Source of the DNA: Jannaschia sp. M317
GTDB lineage: Bacteria; Pseudomonadota; Alphaproteobacteria; Rhodobacterales; Rhodobacteraceae
NCBI RefSeq assembly: GCF_025141175.1
Contig: NZ_CP081155.1
Coordinates: 1,641,001 to 1,705,000 of the forward strand
Length of the DNA: 64,000 nt
Reading direction: 5' to 3'
Part shown: piece by piece, positions 35,741 through 44,503 of the stretch
Layout of the letters: every line of letters begins with the position of its first letter
Position numbering within the stretch: position 1 is the first letter of the stretch
Made by a program: the position numbers and the translations under genes
The notes under the pieces: generated by a model
Told to the model about the DNA's origin: nothing
Databases searched by the model: none
Seen by the model: only the letters and a program-made list of their open reading frames with translations

Positions 35741-35878
35741 GATCGGTGTGGGAACTTTATCGGCGCAGGATCGTTCCCATATTACCTGATGAAGGCGGCG
35801 CTGGAACTCTCGCCTTCAGTTCACTGTCCCTCGTTCCACACCTCGGGCCCGCGTCTTTGTTGCCGCGGGCCCTTTTTT
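35741..35878 (+). ncRNA. candidate structured small RNA ending in an intrinsic terminator
   Basis: GGTGTGGGAAC (35745-35755) can pair with GTTCCACACC (35833-35842) with one bulged base, closing a domain of about 100 nt. Inside, GAAGGCG (35791-35797) pairs with CGCCTTC (35811-35817). The closing stem is followed within 3 nt by a strong terminator hairpin. No protein frame fits. I considered 6S RNA but cannot match its signature with confidence. It could also be a structured 3' UTR of the zinc-ribbon gene. Confidence 0.4.
35845..35878 (+). terminator. intrinsic (Rho-independent) terminator
   Basis: GGGCCCGCG (35845-35853) pairs with CGCGGGCCC (35864-35872), directly followed by six T (35873-35878). 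It is 17 bp before the CoA-binding gene. Confidence 0.88.
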
Positions 35879-35894
35879 CTGCTCCGTTCATGGC

Positions 35895-36389
35895 ATGACG
35901 ACCGAACCTTCCGATGCGCTGCTGCGCGATGTTCTGACGCGGGCGCGGTGCTTTGCCTGCGTGGGCGTGTCGACCAATCCGATCCGGCCCAGTCATTATG
36001 TTGCCCGCTACCTGGCGCAGCGGGGGTATCGTGTCCTGCCGGTCAATCCGGGTTCAGCGGGGCAGGTGTTGTTCGGTCAGAGGATCCTGGCCGATCTGTC
36101 TGAGATCCGCGAGCAGGTGGATTTCCTGGACATTTTCCGCCGCCCCGAGGCCGTGCCCGCCATCGTCGAAGCCGGTTTGCGCGATCTGCCGGGGCTGGGC
36201 TGCGTCTGGCTGCAGGTCGGTATCATCAGCCCGGAGGCGGAGGAGATGTGCCGCGAAGCAGGGGTGACGATCATTCAGGACCGCTGTCCCAAGATCGAAT
36301 ATCAGCGCCTGTTCGGTGAGTTGCGGCAAGGCGGGTTCGCGACCGGTATCGTCAGTTCGCGGCTGCCGCCACGGACGCCATCTATGTAA
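35895..36389 (+). CDS. CoA-binding domain protein (YccU type)
   Basis: A 164-residue cytoplasmic protein with a Rossmann-like CoA-binding fold: CFACVGVSTNPIRPSHYVARYL (about residues 19-40), GYRVLPVNPG (about 44-53) and VWLQVGIISPEAEEMCREAG (about 104-123). Related to the CoA-binding domain of succinyl-CoA synthetase, without a catalytic partner domain. Role unknown. The stop codon lies inside a terminator-like hairpin. Confidence 0.85.
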   Translation: MTTEPSDALLRDVLTRARCFACVGVSTNPIRPSHYVARYLAQRGYRVLPVNPGSAGQVLFGQRILADLSEIREQVDFLDIFRRPEAVPAIVEAGLRDLPGLGCVWLQVGIISPEAEEMCREAGVTIIQDRCPKIEYQRLFGELRQGGFATGIVSSRLPPRTPSM

Positions 36390-36409
36390 AAAAACATAGA
36401 CGGCGTCCG
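36372..36409 (+). terminator. hairpin overlapping the stop codon
   Basis: CGGACGCCATCTATGT (36372-36387) pairs with ACATAGACGGCGTCCG (36394-36409) with one mismatch; the loop is A-rich and contains part of the stop codon. No T-run follows; a second hairpin, GCAAACCC/GGGTTTGC with seven T in its loop, sits at 36423-36450. Confidence 0.6.
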
Positions 36410-36496
36410 GCATAGGTGGACGGCAAACCCCTTTTTTTGCTAGGGTTTGCGAGTTGCCGGAGCGACCTGTTTGCAGGTTGGTCGCGAAAGCAACGC

Positions 36497-36538
36497 GCAA
36501 GGCGGTGCGATGGTTCCGCACCCGGACCGCCGCCTTGC
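36497..36538. terminator. hairpin between the CoA-binding gene and hisE
   Basis: GCAAGGCGG (36497-36505) pairs with CCGCCTTGC (36530-36538), with an inner TGCG/CGCA stem. It lies 48 bp beyond the end of hisE on the minus strand and next to an AT-rich stretch (36541-36565). It may end hisF-hisE transcription. Confidence 0.5.
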
Positions 36539-36585
36539 ATCCCAAATTTTAACATTTATCAATGCATACAACGCTTTGGGCGTTG

Positions 36586-36906
36586 TCAGGCACCGTCTGG
36601 TCGGGCCGCTTTTTCGGCAAGGCCAGAGGTGCCGTCGCGGCGCGCCAGCTCTGCCATGACCTCATCAAGAGAGATTCCCTGCGCCGAAAGCATCACGCAA
36701 AAGTGATAAAGGACATCCGCACCTTCGGAGATGAGGCGGGTCCGGTCGCCTTTGACGGCCTCGATAATGGCCTCGATGGCCTCCTCGCCGAATTTTTCGG
36801 CACATTTTTCGGGGCCTTTGGACAGAAGTTTCGCGGTCCAGCTGCTGTCCGGGTCGGTGCCCTTGCGGGCCTCGATGGTGGCGAAAAGGCGGTCGATCTG
36901 ATGCAT
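36586..36906 (-). CDS. hisE: phosphoribosyl-ATP pyrophosphatase
   Basis: A 106-residue enzyme of histidine biosynthesis (step 2, phosphoribosyl-ATP to phosphoribosyl-AMP). The MazG-like helical pattern is complete: KLLSKGPEKCAEKFGEEAIE...GDRTRLISEGADVLYHFCVML, with the acidic metal-binding E-x-x-E and D residues. The start at 36906 (MHQIDRLFATIE) is chosen because the open frame upstream lies over hisF. It follows hisF by 4 bp. Confidence 0.92.
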   Translation of the reverse strand: MHQIDRLFATIEARKGTDPDSSWTAKLLSKGPEKCAEKFGEEAIEAIIEAVKGDRTRLISEGADVLYHFCVMLSAQGISLDEVMAELARRDGTSGLAEKAARPDGA

Positions 36907-36910
36907 GGCG

Positions 36911-37672
36911 TTACTCCAACCGCATGGGGATGCCGGCGGCGGCCATGTGGGCCTTGGCCTCGGCGATGGTGTAATCCCCGAAGTGGAAGATCGAGGCGGC
37001 CAGCACGGCGCTGGCCCCGCCTTCGGTGACGCCTTCGACCAGGTGATCCAGCGTGCCGACCCCGCCCGAAGCGATGACCGGCACGGTGACCGCATCGCTG
37101 ATTGCGCGGGTCAGCGGCAGGTTGAAGCCTGCGCGCGTGCCATCGCGGTCCATGGATGTCAGCAGGATTTCCCCGGCGCCTTTCCGGGTGACCAGGCGGG
37201 CAAATTCGACCGCGTCGATGCCGGTGGCCTTGCGTCCGCCGTGGGTGAATATCTCCCACTTGCCGGGGGCCACGGTCTTGGCGTCTATGGCGCAGACGAT
37301 GCACTGACTGCCGAACTTGTCGGCGGCGCGGGACAACACGTCGGGGTCGGCCACGGCGGCAGAGTTGAAGCTGACCTTGTCGGCCCCCGCCAGCAGCAGG
37401 TTGCGCACGTCGTCGACGGTGCGCACGCCGCCGCCGATGGTCAGCGGCATGAAGCAGGCCTCGGCGGTGCGGGTGGCCAGATCGTACATCGTGCCGCGGT
37501 TCTCGTGGGTGGCGTGGATGTCCAGAAAGCAGAGTTCGTCGGCACCCGCCGCGTCATAGGCGCGGGCCGATTCAACCGGGTCGCCCGCGTCGATCAGATC
37601 GACGAAGTTGACGCCCTTGACCACGCGCCCGTCGGCGACGTCGAGGCAGGGGATGATACGTGTCTTCAGCAT
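36911..37672 (-). CDS. hisF: imidazole glycerol phosphate synthase, cyclase subunit
   Basis: A 253-residue TIM barrel. Catalytic Asp11 lies in [18 protein letters not shown] and the second aspartate (about 131) in [10 protein letters not shown]; both half-barrel phosphate-binding motifs (GGGVRTVDD and [11 protein letters not shown]) are present. It works with HisH (at 42112), which is about 4 kb away and separated by unrelated genes. Confidence 0.95.
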   Translation of the reverse strand: MLKTRIIPCLDVADGRVVKGVNFVDLIDAGDPVESARAYDAAGADELCFLDIHATHENRGTMYDLATRTAEACFMPLTIGGGVRTVDDVRNLLLAGADKVSFNSAAVADPDVLSRAADKFGSQCIVCAIDAKTVAPGKWEIFTHGGRKATGIDAVEFARLVTRKGAGEILLTSMDRDGTRAGFNLPLTRAISDAVTVPVIASGGVGTLDHLVEGVTEGGASAVLAASIFHFGDYTIAEAKAHMAAAGIPMRLE

Positions 37673-37795
37673 GAGCCTCTCCTAGCGGGCGGGGGCGGGC
37701 GGGGCCAGCCCCTGCTGGCGATCACGCAGTCGTGATCTGGGCCGGGGAACCGGTGCCGAGGCAGGTGAGTTGCATCAAAAACGAGGGAGTTTTCG

Positions 37796-38248
37796 ATGTT
37801 TCGCCGTCTGTTCGCCGCAGCGCTGTTTGCACTGCCGGTTCTGTCCGTGCCTGCCTTGGCCGCCGATTTCGAGATGCGGACGGCGCGCGGCAGTGTCGCG
37901 GAAACCATGGATGCGCTGGTCTCCGCCGTCGAGGGGGCGGGGGCCACGGTTTTTGCCCGCATCGACCATGCCCAGGGGGCCCGGTCCGTCGATATGGAGC
38001 TGCCGGAGGCGCAGCTGCTTGTCTTCGGCAATCCGACGTTGGGAACGCCCGTGATCCAGGCCGACATGCGCGCCGGGCTGATGCTGCCGCTGCGGGTTCT
38101 GGTCTACGATGACGGCGACGATACGATCATCCTCTGGCTTGACCCCGAAGAGATGCTGGATGGCCTGAATGTAGACCCGGATGCCGACGTCGTCCGCAAG
38201 ATGGCCAGCGCGCTGGAACGGTTGACCGGCGCGGCGGCAGGCGGCTGA
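37796..38248 (+). CDS. secreted DUF302 protein
   Basis: A 150-residue protein with a Sec signal peptide (MFRRLFAAALFALPVLSVPALA) and one DUF302 domain (FEMRTARGSVAETMDALVSAVEGAGATVFARIDHAQGA...LPEAQLLVFGNPTLGTPVIQ). DUF302 proteins are small periplasmic or cytoplasmic proteins of unknown function. A GAGGGAG ribosome site lies just upstream. Divergent from hisF; the gap holds two small hairpins (GCCAGC/GCTGGC at 37704-37719 and GATCACG/CGTGATC at 37720-37737). Confidence 0.82.
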   Translation: MFRRLFAAALFALPVLSVPALAADFEMRTARGSVAETMDALVSAVEGAGATVFARIDHAQGARSVDMELPEAQLLVFGNPTLGTPVIQADMRAGLMLPLRVLVYDDGDDTIILWLDPEEMLDGLNVDPDADVVRKMASALERLTGAAAGG

Positions 38249-38319
38249 CGGCGGGTTCCGACGTTTCATCTGCGCGGATCAATTGATCTATGTTACCCTC
38301 GGTCGAAATTGGGGGGGCG

Positions 38320-39783
38320 ATGATGTTGGATGGGCAATCCGCGCACGGAGGCGCGGACTACGATCTGGTGATTGTCGGGGCCGGGGCTGCGGGGCTTAAC
38401 GCGCTGTTTTCGGCCGCGCAGTATCTGGGGCCTGACGCGCGCGTCGCGCTGATCGACCGGCGTGATGATTGTGGCGGGATGTGGCGCGACACCTACGACT
38501 ATGTGCGTCTGCATCAGCCCCATCGCATGTTCACCGCTGGCAACATCCCCTGGCAGCTGGATCGCCCGCCCGAGTATCTGGCGACCCGCAGCGAGGTGGT
38601 GGATCATCTGCGGCACTGCCTGGACACATTGGCCGCACGGGTCGCGTTGGAGCCGGTGTTCGGCCATCAGTTCGACGGCGCGGAGGAGGACGCGGAGGGT
38701 GTGACCGTCCGATCCAGCGCGGTTTCGGATGGCACCCCGCGGGTGCTGCGGGCCCGGCGGCTGATCGTGGCGACGGGCTATGACGTGCCGGTCCTGCCGC
38801 CCTTGCCCTATGCCAGCACGGCCATCAGCTGCACCGCGCCCAAGCATCTGTTCGACGCAGGGACGCCGACCGATCCGCCGGTCTATGTGGTGGGTGGGGG
38901 CAAGACGGCGATGGACACCTGTCACGCCCTGATCACCCGGTTTCCGGGCCGCAGGATCATACTGGTCGCGGGCGCGGGCACTGCCTTTACCCGCCGTGAG
39001 CTGATCGCGCCCACCGGTTTGCGGCGCTATTGGGCGGGCACGCCGTCGGCCAATATCTTCATCGAGCTGAGTCAGGCCTTTGATGGCACCAACGAGGCGG
39101 AAGTGATCCGCCGATACCAGAACCATTTCGAAACCAGCCTGAACGACGCGGCGCAGCGCAACTTCTTTGGCGTCCTCTCGCAGGAGGAGTTGCAGGTGAT
39201 CCGCGCCGGGCTGGCCGAGGTGATCTATGACTATTGCGAGGATGTGGTCGACGGTGCGGACGGGCCGGAGATGCAGATGCGATCCGGGGCGACGCGTGTG
39301 GTTGAGACGGGGGCCATGTTCGTCAATTGCACCGGGCATATTGCCCGAGATACGACCATGCCGGCAGCCCCGTTGATTTCAGGCGGGAAACGCATTCTGA
39401 CGATCAGCCCGCGCGCGGCGGTCCACTTCCTCAGCACGGTGTCCGCCTATTTCATGACCCACCTGTTCTATCGCGACAAGCTGCCGCTGGACGGGTTGTA
39501 TACGGTCGATTTCATCGCGCTGCGTGGGGAAAACATCCAGGCCTTGCGCATGGCCGCGGTCTCGGTGTCGTTCATCACCCAGTCGATGATGTTCCGGGCC
39601 TTGCCGATGCAGGCGATTCAGGATTGCGGCCTGGACATCAACGGCTGGTTCCCCAAGTACCGGATGTTGCCCGTTCTGCTGAAGCTGAAAAGGCATGGGC
39701 CCGCCTATGTGGCCCATGCGCAGGCGTCGCTCGACCAGATGAGCGCGCGGTTCAAGGCCCGGATCGGCCCCGTCGGCACCTAG
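38320..39783 (+). CDS. NAD(P)/FAD-dependent monooxygenase-like flavoprotein
   Basis: A 487-residue flavoprotein. The FAD motif [21 protein letters not shown] is about 18 residues in, the NADPH motif [18 protein letters not shown] is near residue 190, and [21 protein letters not shown] resembles flavin-containing monooxygenases. I prefer the ATG at 38320 since it has a G-rich Shine-Dalgarno-like run before it, while the ATG at 38290 has none. Substrate unknown. The stop overlaps the stop of the convergent hisA. Confidence 0.78.
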   Translation: MMLDGQSAHGGADYDLVIVGAGAAGLNALFSAAQYLGPDARVALIDRRDDCGGMWRDTYDYVRLHQPHRMFTAGNIPWQLDRPPEYLATRSEVVDHLRHCLDTLAARVALEPVFGHQFDGAEEDAEGVTVRSSAVSDGTPRVLRARRLIVATGYDVPVLPPLPYASTAISCTAPKHLFDAGTPTDPPVYVVGGGKTAMDTCHALITRFPGRRIILVAGAGTAFTRRELIAPTGLRRYWAGTPSANIFIELSQAFDGTNEAEVIRRYQNHFETSLNDAAQRNFFGVLSQEELQVIRAGLAEVIYDYCEDVVDGADGPEMQMRSGATRVVETGAMFVNCTGHIARDTTMPAAPLISGGKRILTISPRAAVHFLSTVSAYFMTHLFYRDKLPLDGLYTVDFIALRGENIQALRMAAVSVSFITQSMMFRALPMQAIQDCGLDINGWFPKYRMLPVLLKLKRHGPAYVAHAQASLDQMSARFKARIGPVGT

Positions 39784-40496
39784 CGCAGCGCAGAAAGAGC
39801 GGCCCCGAGGTCGATGGCGCCGTCATACAATGCCCGGCCCGAAATCGCGCCCGCGATGGTGCCCTGCGCCTTGAGCGCCAGCAGGTCGTCCAGCGACGAC
39901 ACCCCGCCCGAGGCGATCACCGGGATCGAGACCGCGCGGGCCAGCGCGTCGGTCGCGGCCACGTTGGGGCCGCCCATGGCCCCGTCGCGGTCGATGTCGG
40001 TGTAGATGATCGCCGCCACGCCCGCGTCCTCGAACTGCTGGGCGAGGTCGGTGGCGGTGACGTCGGTTTCCTCGGCCCAGCCCTTGGTCGCGACCATGCC
40101 TTTGCGCGCGTCGATGCCCACGGCCACCTGACCGGGGAAGGCGCGGGCGGCCTGTCGGACCAGGTCGGGGTTTTCGACCGCGACGGTGCCCAGGATGACA
40201 CGGGCCAGGCCCTTGGACAGCCAGCCTTCGATCGTGGCCATGTCGCGGATGCCACCGCCCAACTGACAGGGCACGTCGACCGCGGCAAGGATCGCCTCGA
40301 CGGCGGCGGCGTTCACCGGTTGGCCTGCAAAGGCCCCATTCAGATCGACCAGGTGCACCCAGTCGCATCCCGCGTCCTGAAACGCCCGCGCCTGGGCAGC
40401 GGGGTCGTCGTTGAACACCGTGGCAGAGGACATTTCGCCATGCACGAGGCGCACAGCCTGTCCGTCTTTCAGGTCGATGGCGGGATAGAGGATCAT
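39780..40496 (-). CDS. hisA: ProFAR isomerase (phosphoribosylformimino-AICAR isomerase)
   Basis: A 238-residue TIM barrel paralogous to HisF. Catalytic aspartates are seen in [20 protein letters not shown] (Asp8) and [12 protein letters not shown] region/[15 protein letters not shown]; phosphate sites are [16 protein letters not shown] and [12 protein letters not shown]. The start at 40496 begins the canonical MILYPAIDL; the frame is open further upstream but that lies in the promoter region. It is separated from the other his genes by DUF302 and flavoprotein genes. Confidence 0.95.
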   Translation of the reverse strand: MILYPAIDLKDGQAVRLVHGEMSSATVFNDDPAAQARAFQDAGCDWVHLVDLNGAFAGQPVNAAAVEAILAAVDVPCQLGGGIRDMATIEGWLSKGLARVILGTVAVENPDLVRQAARAFPGQVAVGIDARKGMVATKGWAEETDVTATDLAQQFEDAGVAAIIYTDIDRDGAMGGPNVAATDALARAVSIPVIASGGVSSLDDLLALKAQGTIAGAISGRALYDGAIDLGAALSALR

Positions 40497-40639
40497 CGCG
40501 GGCGCTCCGGGTCGGTCTGTTCGCGGCGCTTCTGCCGCAAAGCGCGGCCTTTGGCCAGCATCTGCCGAAACGTCACGCTTGCCTGACGGGGGACCGGGCC
40601 CACAGGGTGGCGGCAATGGTCCAACGGGAGGAGAGACCC

Positions 40640-41026
40640 ATGAAACGCTTTGCACTTGTGCTGGCAGCCGTGTTCGCGATGGTCGGTGCCGCCAACGCCG
40701 ATCCGATCGAAGGCGTCTGGCAGACGGAACCCGACGACGGGGCCTTTGCCTATGTCACGATCGCGCCCTGCGGGGGCAACTACTGCGGGACGATCACGCG
40801 GACGTTCAACAGCTCGGGCGAATACAACTCGCCCAACAAGGGCAAGCAGCTGGTCCGCGACATGGCGGTTCAGGGCGACGGTCGGTACGAGGGGCGCGTG
40901 TGGCGGCCGTCCAACGACAAGGTCTATCTGGGCAAGATCCAGATCCAGGGCAACGCCATGGCGTTGCGTGGCTGCGTCGCGGGCGGGCTGATCTGCGCCA
41001 AGCAGAACTGGGTCCGGGTGCAGTAA
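40640..41026 (+). CDS. secreted DUF2147 protein
   Basis: A 128-residue protein; start at 40640 for its GGGAGGAGA site 5 bp upstream and a Sec signal peptide ([20 protein letters not shown]). The mature part is a DUF2147 beta-barrel-like domain: [30 protein letters not shown]...[31 protein letters not shown], with paired cysteines. Function unknown; periplasmic. Confidence 0.82.
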   Translation: MKRFALVLAAVFAMVGAANADPIEGVWQTEPDDGAFAYVTIAPCGGNYCGTITRTFNSSGEYNSPNKGKQLVRDMAVQGDGRYEGRVWRPSNDKVYLGKIQIQGNAMALRGCVAGGLICAKQNWVRVQ

Positions 41027-41094
41027 ACCCCTGCGTTTTCGCGGCGTATTTTCGGAAAACCTGCACTAAAGGCCAAAGTCTGGCCCGACTTCGG

Positions 41095-41118
41095 CCCGGC
41101 GCGCGGTTCTGCGCCGGG
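41095..41118 (+). terminator. hairpin between DUF2147 and pilin-like genes
   Basis: CCCGGCGC (41095-41102) pairs with GCGCCGGG (41111-41118), loop GCGGTTCT. No clear T-run. It may separate the two transcription units. Confidence 0.45.
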
Positions 41119-41160
41119 CTAGACGTTTCGATCGGACATCGTTCCCGATCGGAGGTCGTC

Positions 41161-42105
<945 letters not shown>

Positions 42106-42111
42106 ACGGCC

Positions 42112-42744
42112 CTAGGGCATCCAGCGCAGGAAATTGGCGATCAGACGCAGGCCCGTGGCCTGGCTTTTCTCCGGGTGGAACTGCATGCCGACGACATTGT
42201 CACGCGCGACGATGGCGGTCACGTCCCCGCCATAGTCGACATGGGCCAGCCGATCCGCCGGATCGGCCATGGTCATCGCGTAGGAATGCACGAAATAGGC
42301 GTGATCGCCGGTCGCTACCCCTTCCAGAACCGGGTGTGATCCCGTCACGATCAAGTCGTTCCAGCCCATGTGCGGGATCTTCAATCCGGGGTCCGCGGGC
42401 GTGATCCGGTCGATCGTCCCGCCGATCAGGTCAAAGCCCGCGACGTCCTCGTATTCGCGCCCGGTGGTGGCCAGCATCTGCATGCCGACGCAAATACCCA
42501 GGAAGGGGCGGCTGCGGGCGGCGTCCAGAACGGCGTCCTCCAGCCCGTCAAACCCGCGCAGGCCCCGGCGGCAGGCCGGAAAGGCGCCATCGCCGGGCAG
42601 GACGACACGGTCGGCGCGCGCCACGTCTTCGGGGCGTTGCGACACCAGCACGTCACCTGCATCCACCTCGCGGGCCATCCGCTCGAAGGCCTTTTGGGCA
42701 GAGTGCAGGTTGCCGCTGTCGTAATCGACGAGAACCGTCAGCAT
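42112..42744 (-). CDS. hisH: imidazole glycerol phosphate synthase, glutaminase subunit
   Basis: A 210-residue class I glutamine amidotransferase. The nucleophile Cys is in RPFLGICVGMQML (about residue 81) and the His-Glu pair in VVGMQFHPEKSQ near the C terminus. The start at 42744 opens with MLTVLVDYDSGNLHSAQKAF, the canonical beginning. It channels ammonia to HisF. It follows hisB by one base. Confidence 0.95.
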   Translation of the reverse strand: MLTVLVDYDSGNLHSAQKAFERMAREVDAGDVLVSQRPEDVARADRVVLPGDGAFPACRRGLRGFDGLEDAVLDAARSRPFLGICVGMQMLATTGREYEDVAGFDLIGGTIDRITPADPGLKIPHMGWNDLIVTGSHPVLEGVATGDHAYFVHSYAMTMADPADRLAHVDYGGDVTAIVARDNVVGMQFHPEKSQATGLRLIANFLRWMP

Positions 42745-42745
42745 G

Positions 42746-43333
42746 TTACAGCGTGCCCTTGGTCGACGGGATCGCGTCCGCCTTGCGCGGGTCGGTTTCC
42801 AGTGCATCGCGCAATGCGCGGGCCACCGCCTTGAAGGCCGCCTCGGCGATGTGGTGCGAATTGACCCCGCGCAGCCCGTCAACGTGCAAGGTGATGCCGC
42901 CGTGGGTGGCGAAGCCCTGGAAAAACTCGCGCACCAGTTCGGTGTCGAAGGATTTGATCTGCGGGGCGGTCATCGGCACCTCCCAGGCAAGCCAGGGGCG
43001 GCCCGACAGGTCCAGCGCCGCGCGCACCAGCGCGTCGTCCATCGGCAGATAGCAATGCCCGTAGCGCCGAATGCCACGCTTGTCGCCCATGGCCTGGGTC
43101 AGGGCCTGACCCAAGGCGATGCCCACGTCTTCGACAGTGTGATGATCGTCGATGTGCTGATCGCCATCGCAGCGCACCGTCATGTCGATCAGCGCGTGGC
43201 GCGCCAATTGATCCAGCATGTGATCGAAAAAGCCGACGCCGGTTTGGTTGTCGTAGATGCCCGTGCCATCCAGATCGATGGTGACGGAGATGTCGGTCTC
43301 GGCGGTCTTGCGGGTGATGGTGGCGCGGCGCAT
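42746..43333 (-). CDS. hisB: imidazoleglycerol-phosphate dehydratase
   Basis: A 195-residue monofunctional HisB. The two metal-binding halves are visible: [20 protein letters not shown]...[14 protein letters not shown] and RFGHxx-like [13 protein letters not shown]...[20 protein letters not shown]. Length and motifs match bacterial monofunctional enzymes, without the phosphatase domain of enterics. First gene of hisB-hisH; tRNA-Gly lies 119 bp upstream. Confidence 0.95.
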   Translation of the reverse strand: MRRATITRKTAETDISVTIDLDGTGIYDNQTGVGFFDHMLDQLARHALIDMTVRCDGDQHIDDHHTVEDVGIALGQALTQAMGDKRGIRRYGHCYLPMDDALVRAALDLSGRPWLAWEVPMTAPQIKSFDTELVREFFQGFATHGGITLHVDGLRGVNSHHIAEAAFKAVARALRDALETDPRKADAIPSTKGTL

Positions 43334-43452
43334 GGGCCCTCCGGAAGGTCAGGGATCGGCGACAGCTATAGGGGCAGGGCGCGCGGCGGGAAAGAGTGTG
43401 CGGCCCCCTGGAACGACGAAGGGCCGCCCGAGGCGACCCTGTCAAACCGAAA

Positions 43453-43527
43453 TGGAGCGGGCGAGGCGATTCGAACGCCCGACCCTAACCTTGGCAAGGT
43501 TATGCTCTACCCCTGAGCTACGCCCGC
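43453..43527 (-). tRNA. tRNA-Gly (anticodon GCC)
   Basis: Complete cloverleaf: acceptor GCGGGCG/CGCCCGC, D arm GCTC-AGGGGTA-GAGC, anticodon arm with TTGCCAA and anticodon GCC, T arm with TTCGAAT, discriminator T, CCA encoded (43453-43455). Confidence 0.95.
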
Positions 43528-43569
43528 ACCGTTTCGGTAGCGGTCAGATAAGAAAACCGCCGATCCTCT

Positions 43570-43595
43570 GCAAGCGGAAAAAGCGCTCCGCTTGC
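43570..43595. terminator. hairpin downstream of the pilin-like gene
   Basis: GCAAGCGGA (43570-43578) pairs with TCCGCTTGC (43587-43595), loop AAAAGCGC. It sits between the end of the minus-strand gene at 43605 and tRNA-Gly. T-rich only on the plus strand side (GGATTTTTC), so direction is uncertain. Confidence 0.5.
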
Positions 43596-43604
43596 GGATT
43601 TTTC

Positions 43605-44345
43605 TCAGGGGTCCGCCGGCTCTTCGGTTACGGCAGCCGTGCTGGTCACCGAGAAGTTGTCGAGCGCGAAACTCTCATCCTCGACGTTCTGGTTGGCCGT
43701 GGACCCGAACCCGAAATCCAGCGGGCCGGTCGGATCATCGACCGTGATGGAAACGGCGACGCGGCTATCCTTGAACCAATCGTTGGCGACGGAATAGCCG
43801 CCGATCTGGACCTCGTCTTCCAGGACGGTGGCTGTCACCGTGACGCCCGCAAGGGTCGTATTGGCCTCGAAGATGGTGCCGCTATGGTTGCTGATGACGC
43901 GGCCGACTTCGACCCCGCCGAGGTAGATGATACCCGATTCACCATCCAGGCTATCGAGGGCGAGAACGTCAAAGTTCAGGGTCGCCTTGCTGCTGCCCTC
44001 TGCGACCGAGAAGCTGCGGCTGACCGCTTCGGCCCCGCCGAGCGCGCCATCGATCGGGCCGAGAACATGGCCGAAGCCGAAAATCTCTGTGGCGATGGCC
44101 CCGGTCCAGCCGCCGGCCCCGTTGTCGAAACCATCATTATAGACCGTGGTGGTATTGGCATCTGTGGCTGTGCCGGACAGCTCACTGGTGATATTGTCAG
44201 AAAGGGTTCCGAACCCCGCCACAACCAGATCGGCAGAGGCAAGCGCCACGCCCGTCGCGGCGGCTGTGATCACCACGTAGTCGACCGTGACCGCACCACG
44301 CGTATCGGACAAAAACTTCCTGAACTGGGCAAACGACAGTGACAT
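43605..44345 (-). CDS. Flp/TadE-like pseudopilin N terminus fused to a beta-sandwich domain
   Basis: A 246-residue protein. Residues 8-43 carry a type IVb pilin-like start: DTRGAVTVDYVVITAAATG, with Gly before A-V-T-V and Asp in place of the usual Glu at +5, then a hydrophobic helix. Residues about 65-235 look like a single beta-sandwich (GFDNGAGGWTGA...VLALDSLDGESGIIYLGGVEV...DDFALDNFSVTS-like end), similar to galactose-binding or lectin-type folds. Monocistronic between tRNA-Gly and pyc. Inferred to be exported and surface exposed; no partner genes nearby. Confidence 0.68.
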   Translation of the reverse strand: MSLSFAQFRKFLSDTRGAVTVDYVVITAAATGVALASADLVVAGFGTLSDNITSELSGTATDANTTTVYNDGFDNGAGGWTGAIATEIFGFGHVLGPIDGALGGAEAVSRSFSVAEGSSKATLNFDVLALDSLDGESGIIYLGGVEVGRVISNHSGTIFEANTTLAGVTVTATVLEDEVQIGGYSVANDWFKDSRVAVSITVDDPTGPLDFGFGSTANQNVEDESFALDNFSVTSTAAVTEEPADP

Positions 44346-44459
44346 TGGGTAAACTCATTCATTCGTGACAGCGTTTTTCTACCCCGAGGGTGGGGCATCA
44401 ACGTGCTGACGAATGGCCGAGAATGCGGCAGTGAGTCATCGGTTTAGGAAAAATTTGAT

Positions 44460-44493
44460 GCAAAGGCCGCGCATTGTTTCGCGCGGCCTTTGC
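44460..44493 (-). terminator. terminator of pyc
   Basis: GCAAAGGCCGCGC (44460-44472) pairs perfectly with GCGCGGCCTTTGC (44481-44493). On the minus strand it is followed within a few bases by AAATTTTT. It starts 11 bp beyond the pyc stop. Confidence 0.8.
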
Positions 44494-44503
44494 AATCCAG
44501 CCG

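Noticed and set aside
35741..35878. 6S RNA (ssrS)
   Set aside because: There is a long closing stem, but the length is short and the typical central bubble and flanking sequence could not be matched; the neighbouring gene is also not the usual one. Kept only as a generic RNA candidate.
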